From: a virus
IMG/VR virus record: IMGVR_UViG_3300021378_001495
Location: 1 to 41,210 of that record
Length of the DNA: 41,210 bases
Strand: one strand, 5' to 3'
Shown here: positions 7,645 through 15,300 of the stretch, piece after piece
How positions within the stretch are numbered: the first letter of the stretch is position 1
How the letters are laid out: every line of letters begins with the position of its first letter
The notes under the pieces: model-generated
The model's input: the letters and a program-made list of their open reading frames with translations, nothing else
Told to the model about the DNA's origin: nothing
Databases searched by the model: none
Translations under genes and position numbers: made by a program

Positions 7645-8254
7645 TTGCCAGACGTACAAGAGAACATGGCATTGGTATGTAAGACAACACTATACAGGTA
7701 GACGCAAAGAGTTCAATCCCTACTATATCAATAGCCAGTTGTATAACTTTTTAAAGGTTCATACTCACAACCAAATATTAGATATAGGTTGTGGTGAGAA
7801 CAATCTACGTTTGTTCTTTAAGAACATTACAGGAATAGATCATACACTAGAAGCAGATGAATGGTGTTGGCCAAGAGAACCTGCTTGGTGGAATATAGAA
7901 TACCATAAGGTAGGCGTAGCAATCAACAGTTTGCATTGGGGTGACATCAAACACAATATTCAAACATGTTTAGACAAATGTGAAACTATGTTTATTACAT
8001 TAAACAATAACCAGGACATAGACGAATTTAGGCAACGCAAGGCATGGGACGAACTTGGAAAAGTAGAGTGGTTCTGGCATGACGATAATAAAGAACAAAC
8101 TAAGGATGAAGTTAAACAGTTTCTGTTACAAGATCATCTATATAATGGAATTTTTAATAAAAAAGATGTTGACAAACACGTAGAAGACGTATATAATAAT
8201 TCTATAATACACGATCCAATATATGGTGTTGTGAGAGCAATCATTAGAAGGTAA
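7637..8254 (+). CDS. Class I SAM methyltransferase-like protein
   Basis: 205 residues. ILDIGCGENNLRLFF is the glycine-rich motif I of class I SAM methyltransferases and is followed by ITGIDHT, as for the acidic strand 2. FITLNNNQDI may be the motif IV region. The N-terminus is rich in aromatic and basic residues (TWHWYVRQHYTGRRKEF). The substrate is unknown. It overlaps the 34-residue peptide by 8 bp, and a perfect promoter for the next gene lies in its end. Confidence 0.7.
   Translation: MTNCQTYKRTWHWYVRQHYTGRRKEFNPYYINSQLYNFLKVHTHNQILDIGCGENNLRLFFKNITGIDHTLEADEWCWPREPAWWNIEYHKVGVAINSLHWGDIKHNIQTCLDKCETMFITLNNNQDIDEFRQRKAWDELGKVEWFWHDDNKEQTKDEVKQFLLQDHLYNGIFNKKDVDKHVEDVYNNSIIHDPIYGVVRAIIRR
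8169..8197 (+). promoter_or_regulatory. Perfect consensus sigma70 promoter inside methyltransferase gene
   Basis: TTGACA at 8169-8174, a 17-bp spacer and TATAAT at 8192-8197, all in the coding sequence of the methyltransferase-like gene, 61 bp upstream of the ATG at 8258. It would allow separate early expression of the membrane protein gene and those after it. Confidence 0.7.
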
Positions 8255-8257
8255 CCA

Positions 8258-8686
8258 ATGTACAAGGTAACAGCATACTTTAAAAATCATAAGGTGGTTG
8301 AAAAGTTTCATGATCTATATGATGCAATAGATTTTAGAGATAGTGCAGATGCTAACTATCCTAAAGAGGTAAAGTTTGAAAAGGTAAAAGATATGAGAGA
8401 ATGGGTATTTAACTGTTGGAATAGTGTTATGGATCACGAGCGTAATCCACTAAGTGCAATTCCAGACTTTAGTACACGACATATGGTAATGCAAATACTA
8501 GCATGGATGTGGTGTACAGTATTCGGTATCATTGTAGGCAGTATGTACATGGGAGTCTTTAGTATGATTCTACATACACTATTATTAGGTGCCATTGCAG
8601 TTACAGTAGCAACATTTGAAACAGCAAAAAGACACCCACAATACTTTGGCGGTTTTGGTCGCGGCCGTGGTGGTGAACATGAGTAA
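8258..8686 (+). CDS. Two-helix membrane protein with cytosolic N-domain
   Basis: 142 residues: about 75 polar residues (MYKVTAYFKNHKVVEKFHDL), then two hydrophobic helices around residues 75-120 (MQILAWMWCTVFGIIVG and MILHTLLLGAIAVTVATF), and a Gly/Arg tail GGFGRGRGGEHE. The N-terminal part may be a small alpha/beta fold. The family is not recognised. The promoter at 8169-8197 is placed to drive it. Confidence 0.7.
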   Translation: MYKVTAYFKNHKVVEKFHDLYDAIDFRDSADANYPKEVKFEKVKDMREWVFNCWNSVMDHERNPLSAIPDFSTRHMVMQILAWMWCTVFGIIVGSMYMGVFSMILHTLLLGAIAVTVATFETAKRHPQYFGGFGRGRGGEHE

Positions 8687-8692
8687 TGCAAG

Positions 8693-8729
8693 ATGTTGGA
8701 TAGAGTTGCCGTCAAATGTTGGATAGAGT
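8693..8729 (+). repeat. Direct repeat ATGTTGGATAGAGT (two copies) in gap
   Basis: Two exact 14-bp copies at 8693-8706 and 8716-8729 lie just after the stop of the membrane protein gene, in a 129-bp gap. The rest of the gap holds further CACTA/TAGTG repeats and no convincing gene. Function unknown; a regulator site or decayed coding sequence are options. Confidence 0.6.
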
Positions 8730-8815
8730 ATACAACTACTACACTAGTGTTAGTTAGAGCATGTATAAGCACACTAGTAATACAATAGTGTTAGAAGTAA
8801 TTAGAGAAATATAAT

Positions 8816-9463
8816 ATGAATATAAAAATTTATCGCGAACTTGATAGGATAATTAAAAATTGTCCTGGTGCAAGCAAACATGAGTTGTGTGAATTAATAA
8901 GAACTAAGTTTGGTGTGGCCGTTACCTCACCAAACGTAGAGGATATTGATAGTGCAGTATTGGAACGATACTTTACAAAAGTATGGCAACCTAAGCATAA
9001 GAAATACAAATACAGTGGACTAAGCATAGTTGATGAGATCAACAGTATGAATCTTAGTAATGTACTTGATATTGGCTGTGGTTACAATGAGTTCAAAGGC
9101 AAAATCAATAACCTAGTAGGCATTGATGCTTACAACAATAGAGCAGATCATCAAGTATCACTGCTCGACTATCAGACACCAGATAGATATCAAGCTATTA
9201 TCTGTTTTGGTAGTATAAACTTTGGCAGTGTCACAAAGATCATTGCTGAAATGCGTAAAGCAGTAACACTGGCAACAGTTGGTGGACTACTTTACTTTAG
9301 GGTTAATCCTGGTATCCAACATGATGATGAAGAAGCTAAATGGATAGACTTCTTTGAATGGACTCCAGAGTTCATCTATAATATATCACGTGAACTAAAT
9401 TGTGATATATTGAGTATGCGAAATGACGCAAACAGAATATATTTTGTCCTTAAGAAAGGATAA
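8816..9463 (+). CDS. Class I SAM methyltransferase
   Basis: 215 residues. NVLDIGCGYNEFKGKINNLVGIDAY is motif I plus the strand that ends in the adenosine-binding acidic residue; YQAIICFGSINFGSV fits motif IV and GGLLYFRVNPG motif VI. About 70 N-terminal residues precede the SAM fold and may recognise substrate. Similar small methyltransferases occur in T4-like marine phages. Its TAA is embedded in a late-like box at 9459-9466. Confidence 0.75.
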   Translation: MNIKIYRELDRIIKNCPGASKHELCELIRTKFGVAVTSPNVEDIDSAVLERYFTKVWQPKHKKYKYSGLSIVDEINSMNLSNVLDIGCGYNEFKGKINNLVGIDAYNNRADHQVSLLDYQTPDRYQAIICFGSINFGSVTKIIAEMRKAVTLATVGGLLYFRVNPGIQHDDEEAKWIDFFEWTPEFIYNISRELNCDILSMRNDANRIYFVLKKG

Positions 9464-9490
9464 ATAATATTAATGCAACGAGCGTTGCAT
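9459..9490 (+). promoter_or_regulatory. Late-like box and 18-bp perfect palindrome
   Basis: GATAAATA at 9459-9466 is followed by ATGCAACG-AG-CGTTGCAT at 9473-9490, with 8-bp perfect arms. No T-run follows, so it is not a typical intrinsic terminator. A dyad operator or mRNA 5' hairpin is likelier. It lies in the 142-bp gap before the transporter genes. Confidence 0.5.
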
Positions 9491-9537
9491 GAAATCTCCA
9501 ATCAATACGTGAATAACTAACCGCCGAGTGGCATCAG

Positions 9538-9566
9538 TTCAGATCACTTTAAACCTTGACTATAAT
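9538..9566 (+). promoter_or_regulatory. Sigma70-like promoter for tctC-tctA
   Basis: TTCAGA at 9538-9543 (4 of 6 bases), a 17-bp spacer and a perfect TATAAT at 9561-9566, 40 bp before the ATG of the TctC-like gene. The -10 box lies in a short dyad (GACTA...TAGTC). Confidence 0.5.
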
Positions 9567-9605
9567 TATCGTAGTCAAATTCAAAAATCAATCAAAGGAA
9601 AAAAG

Positions 9606-10706
9606 ATGAAAAAACTTTTAGCAACAGTTGCCTTGGCGACTATGATGGCTACTTCAGCAGTAGCAGACACTTTGACACTACAGTTTCCAAACGGCCCAGG
9701 TAAGGGCGGAACGGCATTCTGGGGTGACAATGTAATGAAAGAGCTTAATGCAAAGCTCGAAAAGCATGGACATAATATTGTTCCACGTTACCTACCTGGA
9801 CAACGTGGTAAAAAGTCCCTTAAAGATTGGGCAGGATCATATATGGAGCGTGGTGATACGCTCATGATTGCTCACGGCGGTAACGGCGAAGGCTTCCTAC
9901 TAGAAGATGTAGGTGGTTTTGATTATCGTGACTACGATCCAGTAGTTGTAATGAACACAAACATTTGGGTTTCTATTAACTCAGACGTTGACTGGAAAAA
10001 TGACGTAGTTAAATTTCCAGCAACAGGTGGTACAGGCTTTGCGGCTGACATCGTTGCAGTAGGACTTATGATGTGTGGACCAGAAGTTAATGCCACAGTT
10101 GAATCATTCCTAGAGTGTACAAACGAACGTGTACGTTTTATCCCAGGATTTAACTCTGGTGGTGAAAAGCGCCAAGCATTCCGTAGAGGACAGTTAGACG
10201 CAACACGTGATACTCCACAGACTTCTTTAATGGGTTATGCTAAAGAGTATGAGTCAGGACAAAGTCGTGTATGGTTTGCACACGGTATTGTAGACGGTAA
10301 AGGTTCTGTTTACGGTGATCCAAACGCACCAGAAGGCGCACAGTCTTTTAACGAAGTGTACGTTGCAGAGTGGGGCGTTGAACCAACAGGTCCTGTTTAT
10401 GATGCTTATAGAGCATTCCAAGGATATCGTGATGGTTTCCAAAAGACAGTATGGATTGCACCTAATTCTCCATACAAAGACGTAGTTAATCAAGCAGTTC
10501 AAGAAATGATTAACGATCCAGAAGCAATGGCTCGTTTAGATAAGAAACTTGGAGCGTTCCCTTGGTTAGCCGGTGATGAAGTTGTCGAATTTAGTGACTA
10601 CTTGTTCTCACTTATTAAAAGAGAGCGTCTTGAGACACTAGTTATTCTTGCAAATGACGTGTTTAAGTACCAAGATGCATACGTTAAGGAAGAACTACTC
10701 AAGTAA
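9606..10706 (+). CDS. tctC: TctC-like periplasmic solute-binding protein of a TTT transporter
   Basis: A 366-residue protein. The ATG at 9606 follows AAAGGAA and begins a clear signal peptide (MKKLLATVALATMMATSAVA, cut near residue 21). The mature part has the TctC/Bug family layout: a ligand-binding start with FPNGPGKGGTAFWGDN, the middle FNSGGEKRQAFRRGQLDATR and C-terminal WIAPNSPYKDVVNQAVQEM. Such proteins capture carboxylates (citrate, tricarballylate and others) and deliver them to TctA/TctB. At about 345 mature residues it is somewhat longer than usual. It overlaps TctA by one base. The ligand cannot be read from sequence. Carriage by a phage is unusual and probably feeds host carbon metabolism during infection. 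Confidence 0.82.
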   Translation: MKKLLATVALATMMATSAVADTLTLQFPNGPGKGGTAFWGDNVMKELNAKLEKHGHNIVPRYLPGQRGKKSLKDWAGSYMERGDTLMIAHGGNGEGFLLEDVGGFDYRDYDPVVVMNTNIWVSINSDVDWKNDVVKFPATGGTGFAADIVAVGLMMCGPEVNATVESFLECTNERVRFIPGFNSGGEKRQAFRRGQLDATRDTPQTSLMGYAKEYESGQSRVWFAHGIVDGKGSVYGDPNAPEGAQSFNEVYVAEWGVEPTGPVYDAYRAFQGYRDGFQKTVWIAPNSPYKDVVNQAVQEMINDPEAMARLDKKLGAFPWLAGDEVVEFSDYLFSLIKRERLETLVILANDVFKYQDAYVKEELLK

Positions 10707-12271
10707 TGGAGTGGATTCTACAATATCCAGTTGCCGTGCAGTGGGCTATTATGCTTACTGCCGGCATCTTTTATGGGGGCTTAATTGGATTAATTCCTAG
10801 TGCTGGCCCTGGTAAAGCAATCATTATGCTCTTCGTTATTGTACAGAGCTTTGATTTTACTGGCGGTAATTATCTATTCGTATTGTTTTCTATTGCAACA
10901 ATGGTATCATGTACTATTGGTGATAGTTTTGCAAGTGTACTCTTGGGGATACCAGGAGCATCAGGAGCGGCAAGTACAATGGTAGATGGATTTCCTCTAG
11001 CAAAGCAGGGTAAGGCAAGTTACGCTCTTAGTTCTGCAATTACAGTAAGCACAATTAATGGTTTATTATTTGGTGCATTAGGTATGGCTATTATTCCTTT
11101 TTATGGAGCGATAGCAGACTATGTTGGTGTACCAGAGATAGCTGGATTAATATTGGTAGCATTCTGTTTAATATCAGTTGTTACTACAAGAAATACGGGC
11201 AGAAGTTTAATTGCTATTGCAGTAGGTTTGTTTATTGGATCTATTGGTTATGGTATGATGGGCGAAGTTCGTAATACAGGCGGCTGGGCATACCTAGAAG
11301 ATGGTGTACCAGTTGTTATTGTGGCGGCTGGTTTGTTTGCACTTCCTGAATTATATGAAGCACTAACAACCAAGTATGAAGTCGCAAGAATTTCACGTAA
11401 GGAACACAATCAACAAACATGGGATGGCATTTTGGCTGTCTGGAAACACAAGTACCTAGCCTTTATGGGTGGGTGTATTGGTTTCGTTGTTGGTATCTTA
11501 CCTGGAACAGGTGGTGGTATTGGTGACTGGACAAGTTATAGTGCTACAGTTGCAATAAACAAAAATGAAAAAGTAAAGTTTGGTACTGGTAATATTAAAG
11601 GTGTTATCGGTCCTGAAGGCGCTAACAACGCTGGCAAGATGGGAGGCTTATTGCCTACTATTATGTTTGGTATTCCAGGCGGCAAAGTTTTTGCATTATT
11701 AATGGCCTTATGGCTTTATGTAGGCTTTGAAGTTGGTAGTCCATACATCATGGATGATACGCAGTTTATGAATAGTTTACTGGGTGGCTATATGTTTGGA
11801 ACATTCTTTGCTGGTGTACTGATGTTAGTGTTTGCAAGATGGTGTTGCAAAATCGTTTACATTAATCCATTATATTGGATCCCCCCAATGTTGGCGTTGA
11901 CGATTTGGGCAGTTCTTGCAAGTAGATTCTACGCAAGTGTGTATGAAGATTTAACCATGCTAGTAATATTTGGTATTATTGGTATGATAGCTAAGTATGG
12001 TAAGTTTAGTAGACCTGCCCTACTTATGAGTTATATCTTATTCCCACGTATTGAAGGATCTTATCTACAGTTGTCTAACGTATTCTTTTATGATGATATA
12101 CAGTCTGTGTCAGCGGCACTGGGCGGTGACTTTAGTTTATTAAGTCAAAACTATATCTTTAATAATCCTACGTTTATTCAACACCCTGTATTACCGATTG
12201 CTATTATAATTGGTATACTACTTCTATTGTACGGATTTTTTAATAAATCTCGGACAATGGATTACGCATAA
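10706..12271 (+). CDS. tctA: TctA-like large membrane subunit of a TTT transporter
   Basis: A 521-residue, many-helix membrane protein with the two repeat signatures of TctA: GLIPSAGPGKAIIMLF near the N-terminus and GILPGTGGGIGDWTSY in the middle, plus LLGIPGASGAASTMVDGFPL and MFGIPGGKVFALLMAL. Length matches TctA (about 500 residues). It forms the ion-coupled carboxylate channel and normally works with the small four-helix TctB. No TctB-like gene is present; the next gene has only one helix. TctC and TctA abut, as in bacterial operons, but the order is C-A without B. The host's TctB may serve, or the pair may work alone. Confidence 0.88.
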   Translation: MEWILQYPVAVQWAIMLTAGIFYGGLIGLIPSAGPGKAIIMLFVIVQSFDFTGGNYLFVLFSIATMVSCTIGDSFASVLLGIPGASGAASTMVDGFPLAKQGKASYALSSAITVSTINGLLFGALGMAIIPFYGAIADYVGVPEIAGLILVAFCLISVVTTRNTGRSLIAIAVGLFIGSIGYGMMGEVRNTGGWAYLEDGVPVVIVAAGLFALPELYEALTTKYEVARISRKEHNQQTWDGILAVWKHKYLAFMGGCIGFVVGILPGTGGGIGDWTSYSATVAINKNEKVKFGTGNIKGVIGPEGANNAGKMGGLLPTIMFGIPGGKVFALLMALWLYVGFEVGSPYIMDDTQFMNSLLGGYMFGTFFAGVLMLVFARWCCKIVYINPLYWIPPMLALTIWAVLASRFYASVYEDLTMLVIFGIIGMIAKYGKFSRPALLMSYILFPRIEGSYLQLSNVFFYDDIQSVSAALGGDFSLLSQNYIFNNPTFIQHPVLPIAIIIGILLLLYGFFNKSRTMDYA

Positions 12272-12292
12272 ACAAAAATCTGAGCTCCCTCC

Positions 12293-12300
12293 TATAAATA
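12293..12300 (+). promoter_or_regulatory. Candidate late promoter, exact TATAAATA
   Basis: An exact match to the T4 late promoter core, in the 67-bp gap after tctA and 38 bp before the ATG at 12339, which has a strong GGGGGGAG ribosome binding site. A dyad (CTACT-GA-AGTAG) follows directly at 12301-12312. Confidence 0.5.
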
Positions 12301-12338
12301 CTACTGAAGTAGTAATTTCAATAGGGGGGAGTTCTACC

Positions 12339-12821
12339 ATGATAGATCCTATTACGGCTATGTCAGCCGCAACAGCCGCTTTTAGCACAGTGAAACGTTT
12401 AGTTAGTGCTGGCCAAGACTTTGAAAATTGTATGGGCAGTATGAGTAAATGGTATACTAACGTAAGCGACTTTCGTAAAGGGCAACAGCTCAATAAAAAT
12501 CCACCATTGTTTAAGAAGTTATTCAATGCTGGCTCAGTAGAAGAAGAGGCGTTAAACCTTATTATACAAGAGAAGAAACTTATAGAAATGGAAAAAGAGT
12601 TACAAACCTTACTAAATTTTAGATTTGGATTTGGTACGTGGGATGAACTCAAAGAAATGCAACGTAAGATACGCAAAGAGCGTGAAGCGACTATTTACAA
12701 ACAAGAAGAACGTAAGAGAGCATTATTTGAAGCACTAGCGATCGGTGCCATGTTGTTGGTCTTAAGTGGAATAGTTGTTTTTGTATTTTATTTAATTGGT
12801 ATAGATAGGGGCGTTCTATAG
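12339..12821 (+). CDS. Coiled-coil protein with C-terminal membrane helix
   Basis: 160 residues. The ATG at 12339 is chosen for its strong GGGGGGAG site 7-8 bases upstream; upstream in-frame codons fall in tctA. It begins MIDPITAMSAATAAFSTVKR, has a long charged helix (KKLIEMEKELQTLL... KEMQRKIRKEREATIYKQEE) and one C-terminal membrane helix (ALAIGAMLLVLSGIVVFVFY). This tail-anchored coiled-coil form and the late-like box suggest a late function at the membrane or in the virion. The family is not named. Confidence 0.75.
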   Translation: MIDPITAMSAATAAFSTVKRLVSAGQDFENCMGSMSKWYTNVSDFRKGQQLNKNPPLFKKLFNAGSVEEEALNLIIQEKKLIEMEKELQTLLNFRFGFGTWDELKEMQRKIRKEREATIYKQEERKRALFEALAIGAMLLVLSGIVVFVFYLIGIDRGVL

Positions 12822-12822
12822 A

Positions 12823-13050
12823 ATGATGACACATGTTTTTCTTCTAGTTTATATGCTAGGAGATCAAGTACAAGGAGGCCAACCTATGTACTTTAGAAGT
12901 ATCCAGACATGTAATTGGTACGCAAGCAAGATCGTCAAAAGGTATGGAAACTATTCATACTCCAGCCTTGTTCCTAAAGAACATAAAGCTACAGCGTATT
13001 GTAAGCCAGTGTGGCGAGACACTGACAGGATACTGGTCTATGATTGGTAA
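12823..13050 (+). CDS. Small protein with hydrophobic N-terminus and Cys pair
   Basis: 75 residues beginning MMTHVFLLVYMLGDQVQGGQ, a short hydrophobic stretch that could be a signal peptide. The rest is basic and aromatic, with C31 and C60 (NWYASKIVKRYG, TAYCKPVW), which could pair outside the cytoplasm. It follows the coiled-coil gene with a 1-bp gap. Function unknown. Confidence 0.6.
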   Translation: MMTHVFLLVYMLGDQVQGGQPMYFRSIQTCNWYASKIVKRYGNYSYSSLVPKEHKATAYCKPVWRDTDRILVYDW

Positions 13051-13055
13051 GGGGA

Positions 13056-13283
13056 ATGATCTATAGGTTTAAAGATAAAGTAATAGAATGGGATGGTAAA
13101 GCCAGAGTTTATTCAGGGGGCTGGTTAGTCTTTAAGGGCTGTGGTTTTATCGGGATCTTAACTTTTATCAAGTTATGTGACAACCACCCTGATGTAGTTG
13201 AAAAATTTAAACCGCAATTAGAACAACGAGAAAAAACTCGCTTTAAGGAAGCAAAGCCTAATGACAATCAATTGTCTGGCTAG
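13056..13283 (+). CDS. Small hypothetical protein, one hydrophobic segment
   Basis: About 75 residues from the ATG at 13056 (MIYRFKDKVIEWDGKARVY). The purine-rich AAGGGGA lies too close to that ATG, so the in-frame TTG at 13044 is an alternative start. A moderately hydrophobic stretch (FKGCGFIGILTFIKLC) is followed by a charged tail. Its last 4 bp overlap the convergent Fis-like gene. No family recognised. Confidence 0.5.
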   Translation: MIYRFKDKVIEWDGKARVYSGGWLVFKGCGFIGILTFIKLCDNHPDVVEKFKPQLEQREKTRFKEAKPNDNQLSG

Positions 13284-13567
13284 GCTTCTTTTTCTTCTAT
13301 AAAACATCTTGCTGGCGACTTCAAACTAATCCCCAACCTTTTACAACGTGCAATTAAATTTGTTCTTCCCACCTTTAATAACGAGGCAGTATGTGTTTGA
13401 TTATAATCACACGCTTCTAGTGCTTCAACAACCATATTGGTTTCTTTATCTCGCAATTCAGCCTCTAAACTTGTATCATCAAATTTGGAAGGATAAATAT
13501 TTATTGTAGTGTTAAAGATCTCATCGAGTGAATCCCATAGATAGTCTTGTTCTGTTTTTTCGCTCAT
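13280..13567 (-). CDS. Fis-type helix-turn-helix DNA-binding protein
   Basis: A 95-residue minus-strand protein. Its C-terminal half, MVVEALEACDYNQTHTASLL followed by KVGRTNLIARCKRLGI, is a Fis-type HTH_8 domain (pattern ALxxxxxNQTxAAxxLxVxRxxLxxxxKxLGI). The N-terminal half is acidic and helical, probably for dimerisation. It is the only minus-strand gene among plus-strand genes and is divergent from the curli cassette, with the shared 75-bp gap holding a perfect inverted repeat. It is thus a natural candidate to control csgF and its followers, or its own expression. Convergent overlap with the gene to its left is 4 bp. Confidence 0.85.
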   Translation of the reverse strand: MSEKTEQDYLWDSLDEIFNTTINIYPSKFDDTSLEAELRDKETNMVVEALEACDYNQTHTASLLKVGRTNLIARCKRLGISLKSPARCFIEEKEA

Positions 13568-13592
13568 ATTTCACTAACTCTATTCTATATAG

Positions 13593-13622
13593 GTGTAAAA
13601 ATATTTACACTATACATAAATA
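13593..13622 (+). promoter_or_regulatory. Perfect inverted repeat and late-like box upstream of csgF
   Basis: GTGTAAA-AATA-TTTACAC at 13593-13610 has 7-bp perfect arms. CATAAATA at 13615-13622 lies 20 bp before the csgF start. The dyad is midway between the divergent Fis-like gene and csgF, fitting an operator for a dimeric regulator. Confidence 0.5.
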
Positions 13623-13642
13623 CCACATGGAGGGTATAATTT

Positions 13643-14122
13643 ATGCAGATTATAAAGTATTTAGTAGCAACAGTTATTCTTACCTGGGCATCAGCTAGTA
13701 TAGCTGGTGAACTTGAATGGTCCTTTAAATCACCAGCTTTTCATTACGGCAATGGATATAGTAACCATGTTCTAAGTGTAGAACAGTTAGGATATCAACG
13801 TAAAAAGGAACTGGAAGAATCCAAAAGGTCTGAAGAAGCTAGGCTGGAACGTGAACTAGAAAATACTACACTCAATAAGTTCTTAAAGAACGTTGAGTCA
13901 CGCATATATGCTACTCTTTCCAAACAAATGGTAGACAGTATGTTTGAGACTTGTGATGAAACTACTACAACCTGTCCAACAGGCGGTACAGCAGAAATCG
14001 AAGGATCAACTATTACTTGGTTGAAAGATTCTACAACAGGAAGTATTAAACTTACTATAGTTGGAGAAGATGGAACCACTACCGAAATCACGATTCCAGG
14101 TGCGGGGGAGTTTAACTTTTGA
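13643..14122 (+). CDS. csgF: CsgF-like curli assembly factor
   Basis: A 159-residue protein with a signal peptide (MQIIKYLVATVILTWASASIAG) and then GELEWSFKSPAFHYGN, which matches the mature CsgF N-terminus (F-x-F-R-N-P-x-F-G-G) that plugs into the CsgG pore. A charged helix (QRKKELEESKRSEEARLER), a Cys pair (ETCDETTTTC) and a C-terminal beta region ending in ITIPGAGEFNF follow. In curli systems CsgF couples CsgG secretion to surface nucleation by CsgB. GGAGGG lies before the ATG. It overlaps csgG by 4 bp. The Cys pair is not found in enteric CsgF, as far as I recall. Confidence 0.8.
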   Translation: MQIIKYLVATVILTWASASIAGELEWSFKSPAFHYGNGYSNHVLSVEQLGYQRKKELEESKRSEEARLERELENTTLNKFLKNVESRIYATLSKQMVDSMFETCDETTTTCPTGGTAEIEGSTITWLKDSTTGSIKLTIVGEDGTTTEITIPGAGEFNF

Positions 14123-15282
14123 AAAAACAAATACTCCTAAGTTTCCTGGCAGTAATACTCGGCGGGTGTTCGTCAATGAATCAATCTCTAGACGTTTATA
14201 GAGAGAGTCAAGACAATAACGCTTCGCCTAAAGTGCAAGTCAGCCCTATAGCAGAAAGACTAGAAGATGTCCCGAAGCTAGACGGCAAAAAGATTACAAT
14301 CGCAGTCTACGGTTTTCAAGATAAAACAGGACAGCGTAAACCAGTAGCTGGTGTGTCTAGTTTATCTAGTGCAGTTACACAAGGTTCAGAAGTTTGGGTA
14401 ATCAAAGGCTTACAAGATGTAGGTGGACAATCGTGGTTTGAGGTGGTAGAGCGTGTAGGCATGGACAATCTAATCAAGGAACGCCAGTTGATACGCAATA
14501 CGAGAGAAGTTTATGAGAAGGAAAAGGTTTCAGGACCTACTCCTTTAAAACCACTCCGTTTTGCTGGGCTAATACTTGAAGGTGGGATTGTCGGCTATGA
14601 TGCTAACACCGCTGTTGGCGGCATAGGTGCCCGTTTCTTGGGTATAGGCGCACAAACAGAGTATAGAGTAGATACAGTGACAGTAGTCATACGTATGGTT
14701 AGTGTAAGCACAGGGAGAGTGATGCTCAGCATCGCGACAGAGAAATCAATTGCAAGCACGAGAAGTGGAGCCGACATATTTAAGTTTTTAGACTTGGGTA
14801 CAAAAGCAATAGAGAGTGAAACTGGTTACAGTGTCAATGAACCAGTAAACTATGCCGTAAGGGCGGCTATTGAATGTGCCATTATAGAATTAGTATATGA
14901 AGGTGAAAAGACAGGCTTGTGGAAATTTAAACAAGACATAGATGATAAAAAGGCAGAAGTAAAAGAACTAAGTTCTGACAGACCAGTATTAAGACCCGAG
15001 GATAAGATTCAAAAACTAGCAATGCAAGCATTGTCTGGTGTAGAGATGAAAAGAACGGCACAGGATTCTGGACAATTACCCATTATTAGTGATGGGCCAC
15101 ATGGGACAAAGACGTGGCAACCAACTATAGAATGGAAGTGGAGCAAAGACTTAAACACAACAACAGATCGTGAATATCAATTTTGTGATAAAGACGAACG
15201 GTGTTTCAAAACTAGTACTGATCTATATAGGTTTGAATCATTACAAGCAATTAAAAAGGATAGTTTGACCATGTCAGACTAA
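14119..15282 (+). CDS. csgG: CsgG-like outer-membrane curli secretion lipoprotein
   Basis: A 387-residue lipoprotein. It starts with TTG at 14119, inside the csgF stop (TTGA), with GGGGGAG 8 bases upstream. The lipobox is LGGCSS. ITIAVYGFQDKTGQRKP matches the CsgG family strand (VAVYxFxDxTGQ), with VWVIKGLQDVGGQSWFEVVE, RFAGLILEGGIVGYDANT and RVDTVTVVIRMVSVSTG following in the order of the CsgG nonameric pore domain. A C-terminal extension of about 100 residues goes beyond the usual 260-280. CsgG forms the export channel for curlin subunits. A complete form with lipobox and transmembrane strands suggests it is functional in the host outer membrane. Confidence 0.9.
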   Translation: MKKQILLSFLAVILGGCSSMNQSLDVYRESQDNNASPKVQVSPIAERLEDVPKLDGKKITIAVYGFQDKTGQRKPVAGVSSLSSAVTQGSEVWVIKGLQDVGGQSWFEVVERVGMDNLIKERQLIRNTREVYEKEKVSGPTPLKPLRFAGLILEGGIVGYDANTAVGGIGARFLGIGAQTEYRVDTVTVVIRMVSVSTGRVMLSIATEKSIASTRSGADIFKFLDLGTKAIESETGYSVNEPVNYAVRAAIECAIIELVYEGEKTGLWKFKQDIDDKKAEVKELSSDRPVLRPEDKIQKLAMQALSGVEMKRTAQDSGQLPIISDGPHGTKTWQPTIEWKWSKDLNTTTDREYQFCDKDERCFKTSTDLYRFESLQAIKKDSLTMSD

Positions 15283-15300
15283 CAAATATTGGGGGATATT

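Noticed and set aside
9464-9605. tRNA gene in the gap before tctC
   Set aside because: The palindrome gives only one helix; there are no D, anticodon and T arms and no acceptor stem. No tRNA was found elsewhere in the window either.
12339-12821. Missing TctB of the transporter
   Set aside because: TctB has four membrane helices; this protein has a coiled coil and one helix and a different, late-like promoter.
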